From the NCBI RefSeq assembly GCF_030676415.1, contig NZ_JAUUTW010000044.1, forward strand, positions 1-34,111: a stretch of 34,111 bases of DNA, given 5' to 3'. Each line of letters begins with the position of its first letter. The stretch's first letter is position 1. Origin of the DNA: Peribacillus frigoritolerans. GTDB lineage: Bacteria; Bacillota; Bacilli; Bacillales; DSM-1321. A program made the position numbers and the translations under genes. Shown here one piece after another: positions 1 through 7,201 of the stretch. The notes beneath the pieces were generated by a model. It was not told the origin of the DNA. It saw only the letters and a list, made by a program, of their open reading frames with translations, and ran no database searches.

Positions 1-33
1 TCGTCCTGAGCCAGGATCAAACTCTCCGAAGAA
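1..33 (-). rRNA. 16S rRNA gene, 5' end only
   Basis: The reverse complement contains GAGTTTGATCCTGGCTCAG, the universal 16S 5' primer site, so about the first 33 bases of a 16S gene reading leftward are present. The rest lies outside the window. The mature 5' end is placed near 33 by analogy with the Bacillus 16S start; the exact processing point cannot be seen. Confidence 0.96.
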
Positions 34-105
34 ATGTTTGACTTGCTCATTTGCTTTTTTGATAGTGTGTGCTCACTTAAAATTTAACGTTGGCGCTTTG
101 TTTTG

Positions 106-123
106 TTCAGTTTTCAAAGAGCA
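106..123 (-). promoter_or_regulatory. rRNA leader boxA-like antitermination element
   Basis: On the minus strand the leader reads TGCTCTTTGAAAACTGAA, the form found in front of Bacillus 16S genes and recognised by NusB/NusE antitermination factors. A short hairpin (CGTTC/GAACG, 134-147) lies between it and the proximal promoter. Confidence 0.75.
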
Positions 124-159
124 ATTTCACAATCGTTCTTTCGAACGGCTTGTTTATTC

Positions 160-188
160 ATCATAACATCTTATTGATTAGTTGTCAA
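160..188 (-). promoter_or_regulatory. rrn proximal promoter (sigma-A)
   Basis: On the minus strand there is a perfect -35 TTGACA (183-188) and a -10 TATGAT (160-165) with a 17-bp spacer. It lies about 125 bp upstream of the 16S 5' end, the usual place of a Bacillus rrn P2. Confidence 0.9.
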
Positions 189-243
189 CTTCTGCGAAGT
201 TTTTAACTTATTTTAAATCGCTGTGTTTTTCAGCGACCATTTC

Positions 244-272
244 ATCTTATCATTTTCATAGTAAGAAGTCAA
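244..272 (-). promoter_or_regulatory. rrn middle promoter (sigma-A)
   Basis: On the minus strand there is a -35 TTGACT (267-272) and a -10 TAAGAT (244-249) with a 17-bp spacer, 84 bp upstream of the proximal promoter. The tandem arrangement matches B. subtilis rrn P1/P2. Confidence 0.75.
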
Positions 273-343
273 TAGTTATTATTTCTTTCAGCAATCAGCC
301 AAAAGCGATGAAGTTTTTCGTTTGTCTTAGTTGGTGCTTATTT

Positions 344-372
344 ATATTAATCCCATTTCACTTTAAAGTCAA
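344..372 (-). promoter_or_regulatory. rrn distal promoter (sigma-A)
   Basis: On the minus strand there is a -35 TTGACT (367-372) and a -10 TAATAT (344-349) with a 17-bp spacer. This gives the operon three evenly spaced candidate promoters. Confidence 0.65.
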
Positions 373-559
373 CGGTTTTTCTCCATTTCTTATATTTAAA
401 TCTTGAACCGGTTATATGCTTCTTCAGTTTATCAACAATTCCATGACAGCACTTATATAATAGAAGGAATGGCAACCATACGTGGAATAGACCTAATAAG
501 TATCTTTATATCCTTTTTTAATGCTACTTAATGATAATGAAGTTTGGAATATAACCAAG

Positions 560-589
560 TTGACTTCACAATTTTCATTATGCTATTAT
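560..589 (+). promoter_or_regulatory. Promoter of the esterase gene
   Basis: There is a -35 TTGACT (560-565), an 18-bp spacer and a -10 TATTAT (584-589), about 85 bp before the esterase start. The 12-base direct repeat ATATAACCAAGT occurs at 549-560 and 588-599, one copy just before the -35 and one over the -10, so it could be an operator. Confidence 0.6.
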
Positions 590-675
590 ATAACCAAGTA
601 AAATAATCGGAATAGTTAATTTTATTTATAAACTTTCTTTCAATAAAACTTAGCTAAATTAAAGGAGATGGGAAT

Positions 676-1434
676 ATGACAGCAGCAATGGTAATACCAG
701 GTGCGGAATCTTTTTTCTTACCCGGCAATTCTATCGGCATTCTTATTTGCCATGGTTTTAACGGAACGCCACAAAGCGTAAGGTATTTAGGTGAAAAATT
801 CGCAGCCAAAGGCTTTACTGTCTTCGCTCCTCGACTGGCGGGCCATGGAACGGATGAATATGAAATGGAAACGAGTCATTATCAGGAGTGGATTCAAGAT
901 GTTGAAATGGCTTATGCAAAATTAAAGCGAACCTGCACCCATGTATTCGCCATCGGACAATCAATGGGAGGCGCCCTTGTTCTCGATTTAGCGGCAAAAG
1001 TGGCTTGCGATGGAATTCTCACCATCAATGCCGCTCTCCAAGTTCCTGAATATGAAATATATCGTACCCAATCGGTTCCACGCTTCGTTCCTGAAGGCAA
1101 GCCTGACATAAAAGACGATACAACTAAAGAAATCACATATGACCAAGTTCCTTCAAAAGCGATTAATCAATTGCTTGATATAATGGAACACACCAGTCAA
1201 AAACTAATAGACGTTTCGTGCCCGATACTTCTCTTCCATTCTCCAGAAGATCACGTTGTACCAGACTCGTGTTCCTATCATATTTACGATACTGTCATGT
1301 CCGGTGATAAAGAGATGGCCCCCCTTTTAAATTCATATCATGTGGCCTCGTTGGATCATGACAAAGATCATATCATTGAACGGTCATATCAGTTCATTCA
1401 AAGGTTAAGTAAAAGGGCAATAATCGCTTCTTAA
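676..1434 (+). CDS. Alpha/beta hydrolase, Est30-like carboxylesterase / monoacylglycerol lipase
   Basis: A 252-residue cytoplasmic serine hydrolase with no signal peptide. The nucleophile elbow GQSMGG puts Ser at residue 96. The oxyanion-hole segment HGFNGTP is at 26-32. The acid is Asp192 in SPEDHVVP and the base is probably His222 in YHVASLD. Length, triad spacing and the AGHG motif match the Bacillus/Geobacillus Est30-type carboxylesterases, which hydrolyse short- and medium-chain esters and monoacylglycerols. The ribosome site AAAGGAGATG precedes the ATG. It stands alone, divergent from the rRNA operon, with its own sigma-A promoter. The natural substrate is not known; the family assignment is firm. 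Confidence 0.88.
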   Translation: MTAAMVIPGAESFFLPGNSIGILICHGFNGTPQSVRYLGEKFAAKGFTVFAPRLAGHGTDEYEMETSHYQEWIQDVEMAYAKLKRTCTHVFAIGQSMGGALVLDLAAKVACDGILTINAALQVPEYEIYRTQSVPRFVPEGKPDIKDDTTKEITYDQVPSKAINQLLDIMEHTSQKLIDVSCPILLFHSPEDHVVPDSCSYHIYDTVMSGDKEMAPLLNSYHVASLDHDKDHIIERSYQFIQRLSKRAIIAS

Positions 1435-1455
1435 ACTCTTCTCCATATAAATCAG

Positions 1456-1480
1456 GTTTACCCATACACTTCATGGGTAT
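1456..1480 (+). promoter_or_regulatory. Sigma-B-type promoter of csbD
   Basis: GTTTA (1456-1460), 14 bases, then GGGTAT (1475-1480). This fits the general-stress sigma-B consensus GTTT...GGGWAW. It lies 32 bp before the csbD start, and csbD is a sigma-B-controlled gene in B. subtilis. Confidence 0.82.
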
Positions 1481-1512
1481 ATATAGTATATAAAGAAAAA
1501 GGAGGTAACATA

Positions 1513-1683
1513 ATGAGCGGTTTATCAGACAAATTAAAAAGTACTGTAAATAAAGTTAAAGGTGAAACGAAAGACCAAGTCGGAAACGCGAAAAATGATC
1601 CTCACTTACAAGCAGAAGGTAAAGTCGATAAATTAAAAGGCAATCTCCAAGATGGCATTGGTAAATTGAAAAATGACCGTTAA
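1513..1683 (+). CDS. csbD: CsbD family general-stress protein
   Basis: A 56-residue hydrophilic protein starting MSGLSDKLKS and ending KLKNDR. The pattern of KGETKDQVGNA and GKVDKLKGNLQD is the CsbD-family signature: a small Lys/Gly-rich helical protein of unknown molecular role, induced by stress. The start follows GGAGGT by six bases. A sigma-B-type promoter lies directly upstream and a strong bidirectional terminator downstream, so it is monocistronic. It faces rsbY tail to tail. The family call is firm; the function is not known. Confidence 0.9.
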   Translation: MSGLSDKLKSTVNKVKGETKDQVGNAKNDPHLQAEGKVDKLKGNLQDGIGKLKNDR

Positions 1684-1761
1684 TTGCAAATAGCCGAATA
1701 CATGATTCACTCTCTTGACGAACATTCTCATTTCATGTATAAGTGACCCCCCATTTATAGA

Positions 1762-1792
1762 AAAGAGGCGGCAGATAATCTGCCGCCTCTTT
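1762..1792. terminator. Bidirectional terminator between csbD and rsbY
   Basis: A perfect 14-bp stem, AAAGAGGCGGCAGA (1762-1775) and TCTGCCGCCTCTTT (1779-1792), with a 3-base loop and T-rich sequence on both outer sides. Confidence 0.9.
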
Positions 1793-1798
1793 ACTTCT

Positions 1799-2941
1799 TC
1801 AATTTGCTTGAATAACAACAACACACATATCATCAGGTTGATCTTGCTGCATTTCCGGGGACATCAAAAAATCGATAGGGGGAGATTCTTTACAATCAAA
1901 CCATCTCGTCGAGACCGCATCTTTTATTTGGTCGAGCCCTTCCGTCCCTTCTCGATCTATTGCTTCCATGACTCCATCCGTAAATAACATAAGCTGAATC
2001 TTCTCTTCATAATGAATGACGGACTTCTCTATTTTCATCTCGGTGAAGAACCCAACAGGACATGTCCCTTTTGAAAGTGAGGCCACTTTTCCATCGTCCA
2101 TTAAAGCAAATCCCGGAGGATGTCCGGCATTCACATATTCCACTGTCTTTTGCTCTGTATCAATGATCATATAGATCGCGGTAAAATAATAATGCACTTG
2201 ATTATCTTCTTTATTAAGGGTACTCATCCAGCGATTCATTTCGTTTATTACTGCCACTGGATCCGTATGTGTCCTGATGGCATCCCTCAATACGGAGGAA
2301 ATGAACATGCACACAAGTGAGGCGGATATGCCATGCCCCATCATATCCAACAGGATGATCCCATACCGATTTTCATCGATACGGTGCCAATAGTACATAT
2401 CCCCTGCTAATTTATTCGCAGGTAAGTATGATGCCCTTATAGTTAAGTGGTCATTTATAATGGGTTCACTTAATAAGCTGCTTTGAACCTGCATGGAAAG
2501 ATCCAATTCATTGCGGATTTTTTCATCCTGCATTTTATGCCAATCTTTTTCATATTTAAGTCTTAACCCCACGCGAATCCTCGCAAGTAAATCTATTTTA
2601 TTGATAGGCTTCATTATATAATCAATTCCGCCAACATCAAGTGCCTCGGCCACCTTGTTTGAATCTTCAAGGGCGGTCACAAAAATGACGGGTATATCTC
2701 TAAGGTGTGGAATACTTTGAAGTCTCCTGCACGCCTCTATCCCATCGATCTCCGGCATCATGATATCAAGCAGAATGATGTCAACTGAAGTCTCTTTAGG
2801 TTGCGGACTATCCACCTGTAAATATTCAAACATCTCAACAGCTGAAGTTAATGATAGAAAATCCGTATAGCCAGCTCGTTTTAGAATTTTCTCTATAACG
2901 AAAAGGTTAACCTGGTTATCATCTACGATTAAAATCGTCAT
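1799..2941 (-). CDS. rsbY: REC-PP2C serine phosphatase, RsbY-like sigma-B activator
   Basis: A 380-residue cytoplasmic two-domain protein. The N-terminal receiver domain (about 1-125) has acidic residues in VDDNQ, phospho-acceptor Asp59 in LLDIMMPEIDG and a conserved Lys in IMKPINK. A linker is followed by a PP2C/SpoIIE-type phosphatase (about 160-380) with LAGDMYYW, LLDMMGHG, NAGHPPG and FTDGVMEA. This is the layout of B. cereus RsbY, which dephosphorylates the anti-anti-sigma factor RsbV and so frees sigma-B. I start at the second Met (2941), where the receiver domain begins and AAGGGG lies upstream; an in-frame ATG at 2980 lacks a ribosome site. It sits downstream of rsbK and rsbM but is separated from them by a terminator and has its own sigma-B-type promoter. 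Confidence 0.83.
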   Translation of the reverse strand: MTILIVDDNQVNLFVIEKILKRAGYTDFLSLTSAVEMFEYLQVDSPQPKETSVDIILLDIMMPEIDGIEACRRLQSIPHLRDIPVIFVTALEDSNKVAEALDVGGIDYIMKPINKIDLLARIRVGLRLKYEKDWHKMQDEKIRNELDLSMQVQSSLLSEPIINDHLTIRASYLPANKLAGDMYYWHRIDENRYGIILLDMMGHGISASLVCMFISSVLRDAIRTHTDPVAVINEMNRWMSTLNKEDNQVHYYFTAIYMIIDTEQKTVEYVNAGHPPGFALMDDGKVASLSKGTCPVGFFTEMKIEKSVIHYEEKIQLMLFTDGVMEAIDREGTEGLDQIKDAVSTRWFDCKESPPIDFLMSPEMQQDQPDDMCVVVIQAN

Positions 2942-3118
2942 TCTTTCATTCCCCTTTTGGCTTATATCGAACGGCAACATTTATCTTTTTTATATAGAAC
3001 AGCACTTTAATAAAGCTCCCTTAATAGGGATTTTTCTATTATATTATAACGAAGTTCAGTCTCTTTTAATAATAAGAAACCACAGTAGTGGGTCTGCATG
3101 GATACCAACTCATTGTTT

Positions 3119-3144
3119 ATACCCCTTCTTCCGATACCTTAAAC
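3119..3144 (-). promoter_or_regulatory. Sigma-B-type promoter of rsbY
   Basis: On the minus strand GTTTAA (3139-3144), 14 bases, then GGGTAT (3119-3124). It is about 178 bp before the rsbY start and just past the rsbM terminator. It would put the sigma-B activator under sigma-B itself, as described for B. cereus rsbY. Confidence 0.72.
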
Positions 3145-3185
3145 ATAGAAATGCAAAAAAAGCGCAAAATGATTCACTAAATTAA

Positions 3186-3221
3186 AAAGAAAGAGTCCGC
3201 TTATATGCGAACTCTTTCTTT
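3186..3221 (-). terminator. Terminator of the rsbK-rsbM unit
   Basis: A 15-bp stem (3186-3200 with 3207-3221, one mismatch) followed on the minus strand by TTTTT. It begins on the last base of the rsbM stop codon. Confidence 0.85.
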
Positions 3222-4054
3222 TACAACTTCCGATAAATTCGTTCCTTTGAGTCAAAGTCCTCATAATCTCCCGAAAAGGATGATGTATGAAGTGTTTCCT
3301 TGCTGCCAACCGCAAGGAAGCCGTCTTTACAAAGACTGTCATAAAACAACTGATTAACATAGGTCTGTAATTCACCGGTAAAGTAAATCATCACATTCCG
3401 GCACATGATGATATGAAACTCATTGAACGAACCATCTGTAACTAAATTATGCTGGAAAAACACAATGTTTTTAAGGAGATTCGAATCAAGATAAGCATTT
3501 TGATAATCGGTTGTATAATACTCCGAAAATTCCCGGTTACCTCCAGCTTGCAAATAGTTTTTCGTATAAGACTGCATTCTATTTAAAGGTAATATTCCTT
3601 TTCCTGCATGACGGAGGACTTCATCATTCATATCAGTGGCATAAATCCTTGCCTTATCATAAAGTCCTTCTTCCTTGAGGATGATCGCCATGGAAAAGGC
3701 TTCTTCACCGGTTGAACAACCCGCATGCCAAATTCTGATTTCAGGAAGTTTTTTCAGTAGCGGTACAATATTTAAACGAAAGGCTTTAAAGAACTCCGGA
3801 TCACGAAACATTTCAGTGACATTTATTGAAAAATCTTTCAAAAGCTTCTCGACATACCCTTTTTCATATAAAACCATTTCTATCATTCCGCTAATCCTGC
3901 GAATATGGTCCAGTCTCATTCTATTTTCAACTCTTCTTTTTATTGAAGAACGCATATATTTGCGAAAGTCAAAGCCAGAAACGGAATAAATGGCCTCTAA
4001 CAATAATTCGATTTCTAAATCTTCTCTTTCTTCAATCGTTAAAGTATCCTTCAT
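3221..4054 (-). CDS. rsbM: CheR-type methyltransferase, RsbM-like
   Basis: A 277-residue SAM-dependent glutamate methyltransferase of the CheR family. A helical N-terminal domain (about 10-75) is followed by NVTEMFRD (78-85), the SAM-binding motif WHAGCSTGEEAFS (109-121), an acidic ATDMND and the catalytic-domain motif MCRNVMIYF (217-225). No chemoreceptor or cheB gene is nearby. Its neighbours are a hybrid kinase 28 bp upstream and a REC-PP2C phosphatase downstream, the B. cereus rsbK-rsbM-rsbY set. There RsbM methylates RsbK and damps sigma-B signalling. The ribosome site AAGGAAGG precedes the ATG. The methyltransferase assignment is firm; the RsbM role rests on gene order. Confidence 0.83.
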   Translation of the reverse strand: MKDTLTIEEREDLEIELLLEAIYSVSGFDFRKYMRSSIKRRVENRMRLDHIRRISGMIEMVLYEKGYVEKLLKDFSINVTEMFRDPEFFKAFRLNIVPLLKKLPEIRIWHAGCSTGEEAFSMAIILKEEGLYDKARIYATDMNDEVLRHAGKGILPLNRMQSYTKNYLQAGGNREFSEYYTTDYQNAYLDSNLLKNIVFFQHNLVTDGSFNEFHIIMCRNVMIYFTGELQTYVNQLFYDSLCKDGFLAVGSKETLHTSSFSGDYEDFDSKERIYRKL

Positions 4055-4082
4055 GCAAAACCTTCCTTACCCGTACTATCAA

Positions 4083-6884
4083 TCAATTAGTCAGCCATAC
4101 TCTTAGGACGGATAGCAGCTGATCCAATTTTAATGGCTTGCTGACATAATCGGAAGCGCCGGCCTTCAGGCATTTTTCCCTATCGCCTTTCATCGCTTTC
4201 GCAGTTAGCGCGATGATTGGAAGATCCTCGAACTTACTTTGCTCGCGAATTCTGGTCATCGTTTCGTAACCGTCCATGCCTGGCATCATGATATCCATCA
4301 AAATAACATCTATATCGTTTCCTTTTTCAAGGAGTTCCAAACATTCGTAGCCGTTTTCAGCTGTAAGGATTTCCATCCCCTCATGCTTCAGCGCATTTTT
4401 CAGAGCGAATATATTACGGTGATCATCATCGACGACCAGTACTGTTTTATTGCAGAATGGTTTGGCTTTATCCCGATCTTCTTCATCCATTATAACTACA
4501 TCCGGTTCTCCCTGACCGCCAAAAGGCGCGGAAGAATCATCGTGGTTAGCTGCTGCCACTTCTGGAGAAGCAGCTATTGCTTCGCCGACATTTTTGAAGC
4601 CCTCTGGCATGCTTGGAATAAAGAGAGTAAAGGTACTGCCTTGCCCTTCTTCACTATCTACAATGACCCAGCCTCCCAGAAGTTTGGCAAACTCCCGGCA
4701 AATCGATAGCCCAAGTCCAGTACCGCCATATTTTCTCATTGTAGCTCCGTCACCTTGCTGGAACGCTTCAAAAATAAGTTTTTGCTTCTCTTTTGATATT
4801 CCGATACCCGTATCCGTCACCTTAATTTCAACCCAATTGCTAGCTCCTTTTGTCTGTATCCATTGTGCAACATTTTCTTCATCAGCTTTTTTGATTTGGA
4901 CAGACACAGAACCTTTTTCCGTGAATTTAAATGCATTGGATAACAAGTTTTTCAAAATTTGCTGGAAGCGCTGTTCATCCGTAAAGAAAATATCCGGAAC
5001 GTTTTTACTTTTTTCTATTATAAAGTCAATGTTCTTTTTCTTCGCTACATGATCGAAGTTACGGTGCAATAACTCAGGAAGTTCACTCAAATTCATTTCG
5101 TCAAAGACCACTTCAAGCTTTCCGACTTCAACTTTTGATAAATCCAAAATGTCATTGATCAACGTTAATAAGTCTTGGCCTGATGAATTAATGACACGGG
5201 CGAATTCCTGTTGCTCTTCATTTAATTTACTATCATTTGGATCTGAAAGCATTTCTGATAAAATCAGAATACTATTGAGCGGTGTTCGCAATTCATGGGA
5301 CATATTTGCCATGAATTCGGATTTATATTTGGAACTTAACTTTAATTCTTCCGCCTGTTTTTCAAGATTTTGTTTTGCGACTTGAAGCTCTTTCGATTTT
5401 TCTTCCGTTTCACGGTTTCTCTCTTCTAATTGTTCATTGATCATCCGCAGCTCTTCAGCCTGTGTTTGAAGTTCCTCCGATTGGGCTTGCATTTCCTCTG
5501 ACTGTGATTGCAATTCTTCCGATTGCGCCTGTAACTCTTCGGTCTGTGCCTGTGATTCTTTTAATAAACGCTCTATTTCCATCCGGCCCTCTACATTATT
5601 AATCGTGATGCCCAGAGTATCAAGAACCTGGTTCAAGAAATGTTTTTGCAGCTTCGTAAAGGCCTCCAAACTCGCCAGTTCAACCATTGCTACCACTTCA
5701 TCCTCAAAAACGACTGGCGCAATGACAATGCTTTTCGGGTTGACTTGCCCCAATCCTGTCGTAACCAATTGAAAATCTTCAGGGATATCGTCAATGACTT
5801 TAGATTTCTTTTCAAGGGCGCATTGTCCGATCAAACCTTCGCCAAGACGGAATTCACGTCTGCCTGAGTCTTCGCCATCTCCAGCAAAGCTGGCAAGCTT
5901 CACAAAACGCATATCCACACCCTCACCCCGTTTGACGTAAAAAGCTCCAATTGAAGCTCCCATCATCGGTGCAAGTCTTGTAATGAACCGGTCAGCCAGG
6001 ACTTCCACATCAACAATGCGCTGATACATGGTAGCTATATCTGCAACACGGGTCTGGATCCAATTCTGTCCGCTGATCTTTTCGGTGAAATCTTTCTCTT
6101 TTTGATTATAAGCTTCAAGCGAATCCGCCATTTCATTGAACGATCTCGCTATTTCACCAATTTCATCAGTAGTCCGAACCGGAATTCTTGGTATGTCCGA
6201 TAAATTTTTAAAATCGATATTTTTGATGACCTTCGTAATCGATTGCAGATCTCTCGATGTACTGCGAATCATCCAAACAACTGTTACGGAAATAACCAAA
6301 ATGCTGAGAATAACCGCCAAAATCACAAAACCGATCATATCTTCATAGGTTTGTTTCGAATTACTTAATGTGTCTTTCATGACACCTTCTTGGTAATCCT
6401 TAAAGTCATCCATCGTACTGATGACTTTCGTTCGTTTTTCCCTCTGGTCCTCCATTAGGCTTGAAAGATCATCCGATGAGTTTCCCGATTTTATCTTTTG
6501 GATGATTTCAGCCTCTGTTATGGAGTAAGAAGCATATTGAGTCTCGAACTCTTTCAATAATTGCTTTGCTTTAGCCTTATTTAACGAACCTGATAACCCA
6601 GCAATTTTTGATTCAATCAAACTATGATTTTCATTGATGATATCGAGGCTCTCTGCTCTTTCTTCTTTGTTTGCATCATTAGCTGCAAACAAAATCTCAC
6701 GGTCCGACCTAGAAAACAACTGACGGATTTCCATCGAATCTTGAACTTTTTCATAGCGATTTTCAACTATTTCAGTCATGCTGCTCTTTAAATTGTTAAG
6801 CGTAACCATCATGAAAGAAAGTAAAATAGCCAAGAAAAGCAAGATCAAGCCAAATCCCAACATTTGCTTCTTCTTAAAACTCAT
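4083..6884 (-). CDS. rsbK: Hybrid sensor histidine kinase, RsbK-like
   Basis: A membrane hybrid kinase of 933 residues (numbering here is from the GTG at 6896, four codons upstream). Segments: TM1 (12-34); extracytoplasmic CHASE3-like helical domain (35-185); TM2 (187-210); HAMP (211-263); GAF (about 285-435); a Gln/Glu-rich coiled coil (440-525); HisKA with His534 in MSHELRTPLNS; HATPase with NLLSNAFKF (N box), DTGIGI and GGTGLGLSI (G boxes); and a C-terminal receiver with Asp868 in LMDIMMPGMDG. This order matches B. cereus RsbK, which phosphorylates the RsbY receiver. ATG 6884 gives the usual MSFKKK start with a weak GGCGGG site; GTG at 6896 is the alternative. It is cotranscribed with rsbM. 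The signal sensed cannot be read from the sequence. Confidence 0.85.
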   Translation of the reverse strand: MSFKKKQMLGFGLILLFLAILLSFMMVTLNNLKSSMTEIVENRYEKVQDSMEIRQLFSRSDREILFAANDANKEERAESLDIINENHSLIESKIAGLSGSLNKAKAKQLLKEFETQYASYSITEAEIIQKIKSGNSSDDLSSLMEDQREKRTKVISTMDDFKDYQEGVMKDTLSNSKQTYEDMIGFVILAVILSILVISVTVVWMIRSTSRDLQSITKVIKNIDFKNLSDIPRIPVRTTDEIGEIARSFNEMADSLEAYNQKEKDFTEKISGQNWIQTRVADIATMYQRIVDVEVLADRFITRLAPMMGASIGAFYVKRGEGVDMRFVKLASFAGDGEDSGRREFRLGEGLIGQCALEKKSKVIDDIPEDFQLVTTGLGQVNPKSIVIAPVVFEDEVVAMVELASLEAFTKLQKHFLNQVLDTLGITINNVEGRMEIERLLKESQAQTEELQAQSEELQSQSEEMQAQSEELQTQAEELRMINEQLEERNRETEEKSKELQVAKQNLEKQAEELKLSSKYKSEFMANMSHELRTPLNSILILSEMLSDPNDSKLNEEQQEFARVINSSGQDLLTLINDILDLSKVEVGKLEVVFDEMNLSELPELLHRNFDHVAKKKNIDFIIEKSKNVPDIFFTDEQRFQQILKNLLSNAFKFTEKGSVSVQIKKADEENVAQWIQTKGASNWVEIKVTDTGIGISKEKQKLIFEAFQQGDGATMRKYGGTGLGLSICREFAKLLGGWVIVDSEEGQGSTFTLFIPSMPEGFKNVGEAIAASPEVAAANHDDSSAPFGGQGEPDVVIMDEEDRDKAKPFCNKTVLVVDDDHRNIFALKNALKHEGMEILTAENGYECLELLEKGNDIDVILMDIMMPGMDGYETMTRIREQSKFEDLPIIALTAKAMKGDREKCLKAGASDYVSKPLKLDQLLSVLRVWLTN

Positions 6885-7002
6885 TTTCCCGCCCACTTTC
6901 CAAACTTATTTATACCAGCCCGAAATAAACGGCACTGCAAAATAAATCTTAATGCTATCTTTAGTATTACTTTTTGAAGAATTTCCCCTTATATTAAAAT
7001 GA

Positions 7003-7031
7003 TATATAGATAGATTCATGCTCAAAGTCAA
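7003..7031 (-). promoter_or_regulatory. Sigma-A promoter of rsbK-rsbM
   Basis: On the minus strand -35 TTGACT (7026-7031), 17-bp spacer, -10 TATATA (7003-7008), about 118 bp before rsbK. No sigma-B-type element was seen here. The rest of the 6897-7201 gap holds only the terminator at 7162. Confidence 0.65.
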
Positions 7032-7161
7032 TTTTAACATTTTCTAGGTTAAAATAGTTACCTACAGTGTTTTTTTAAATGAATTCCTTTTCCAATTAAG
7101 TAACAGTCTGCCTTACCCATCGTTACCAAATTGACTTGTTCGTACCTTAGGACATAATAAA

Positions 7162-7185
7162 AGCCGAAAGTTTCATCTTTCGGCT
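7162..7185 (-). terminator. Terminator of the CNNM/CorC transporter gene
   Basis: Stem AGCCGAAAG (7162-7170) / CTTTCGGCT (7177-7185) with a 6-base loop, followed on the minus strand by TTTTATT. It lies 16 bp past the stop codon. Confidence 0.85.
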
Positions 7186-7201
7186 CTTGTTGTGATCCTA
7201 T

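Noticed and set aside
134..147. Short hairpin in the rrn leader as a terminator
   Set aside because: Only a 5-bp stem without a T tract; rRNA leaders often have such structure.
182..406. 74-codon ORF on the plus strand
   Set aside because: It lies across the rrn promoters, has no ribosome site and has a composition unlike real genes.
3221..4054. CheR gene as part of a chemotaxis system
   Set aside because: No receptor, cheA, cheB or flagellar gene is present; the neighbours match the sigma-B module instead.
4239..5052. Two ORFs of about 150 codons on the plus strand inside rsbK
   Set aside because: They are antisense shadows of the conserved kinase and receiver domains, with no ribosome site.
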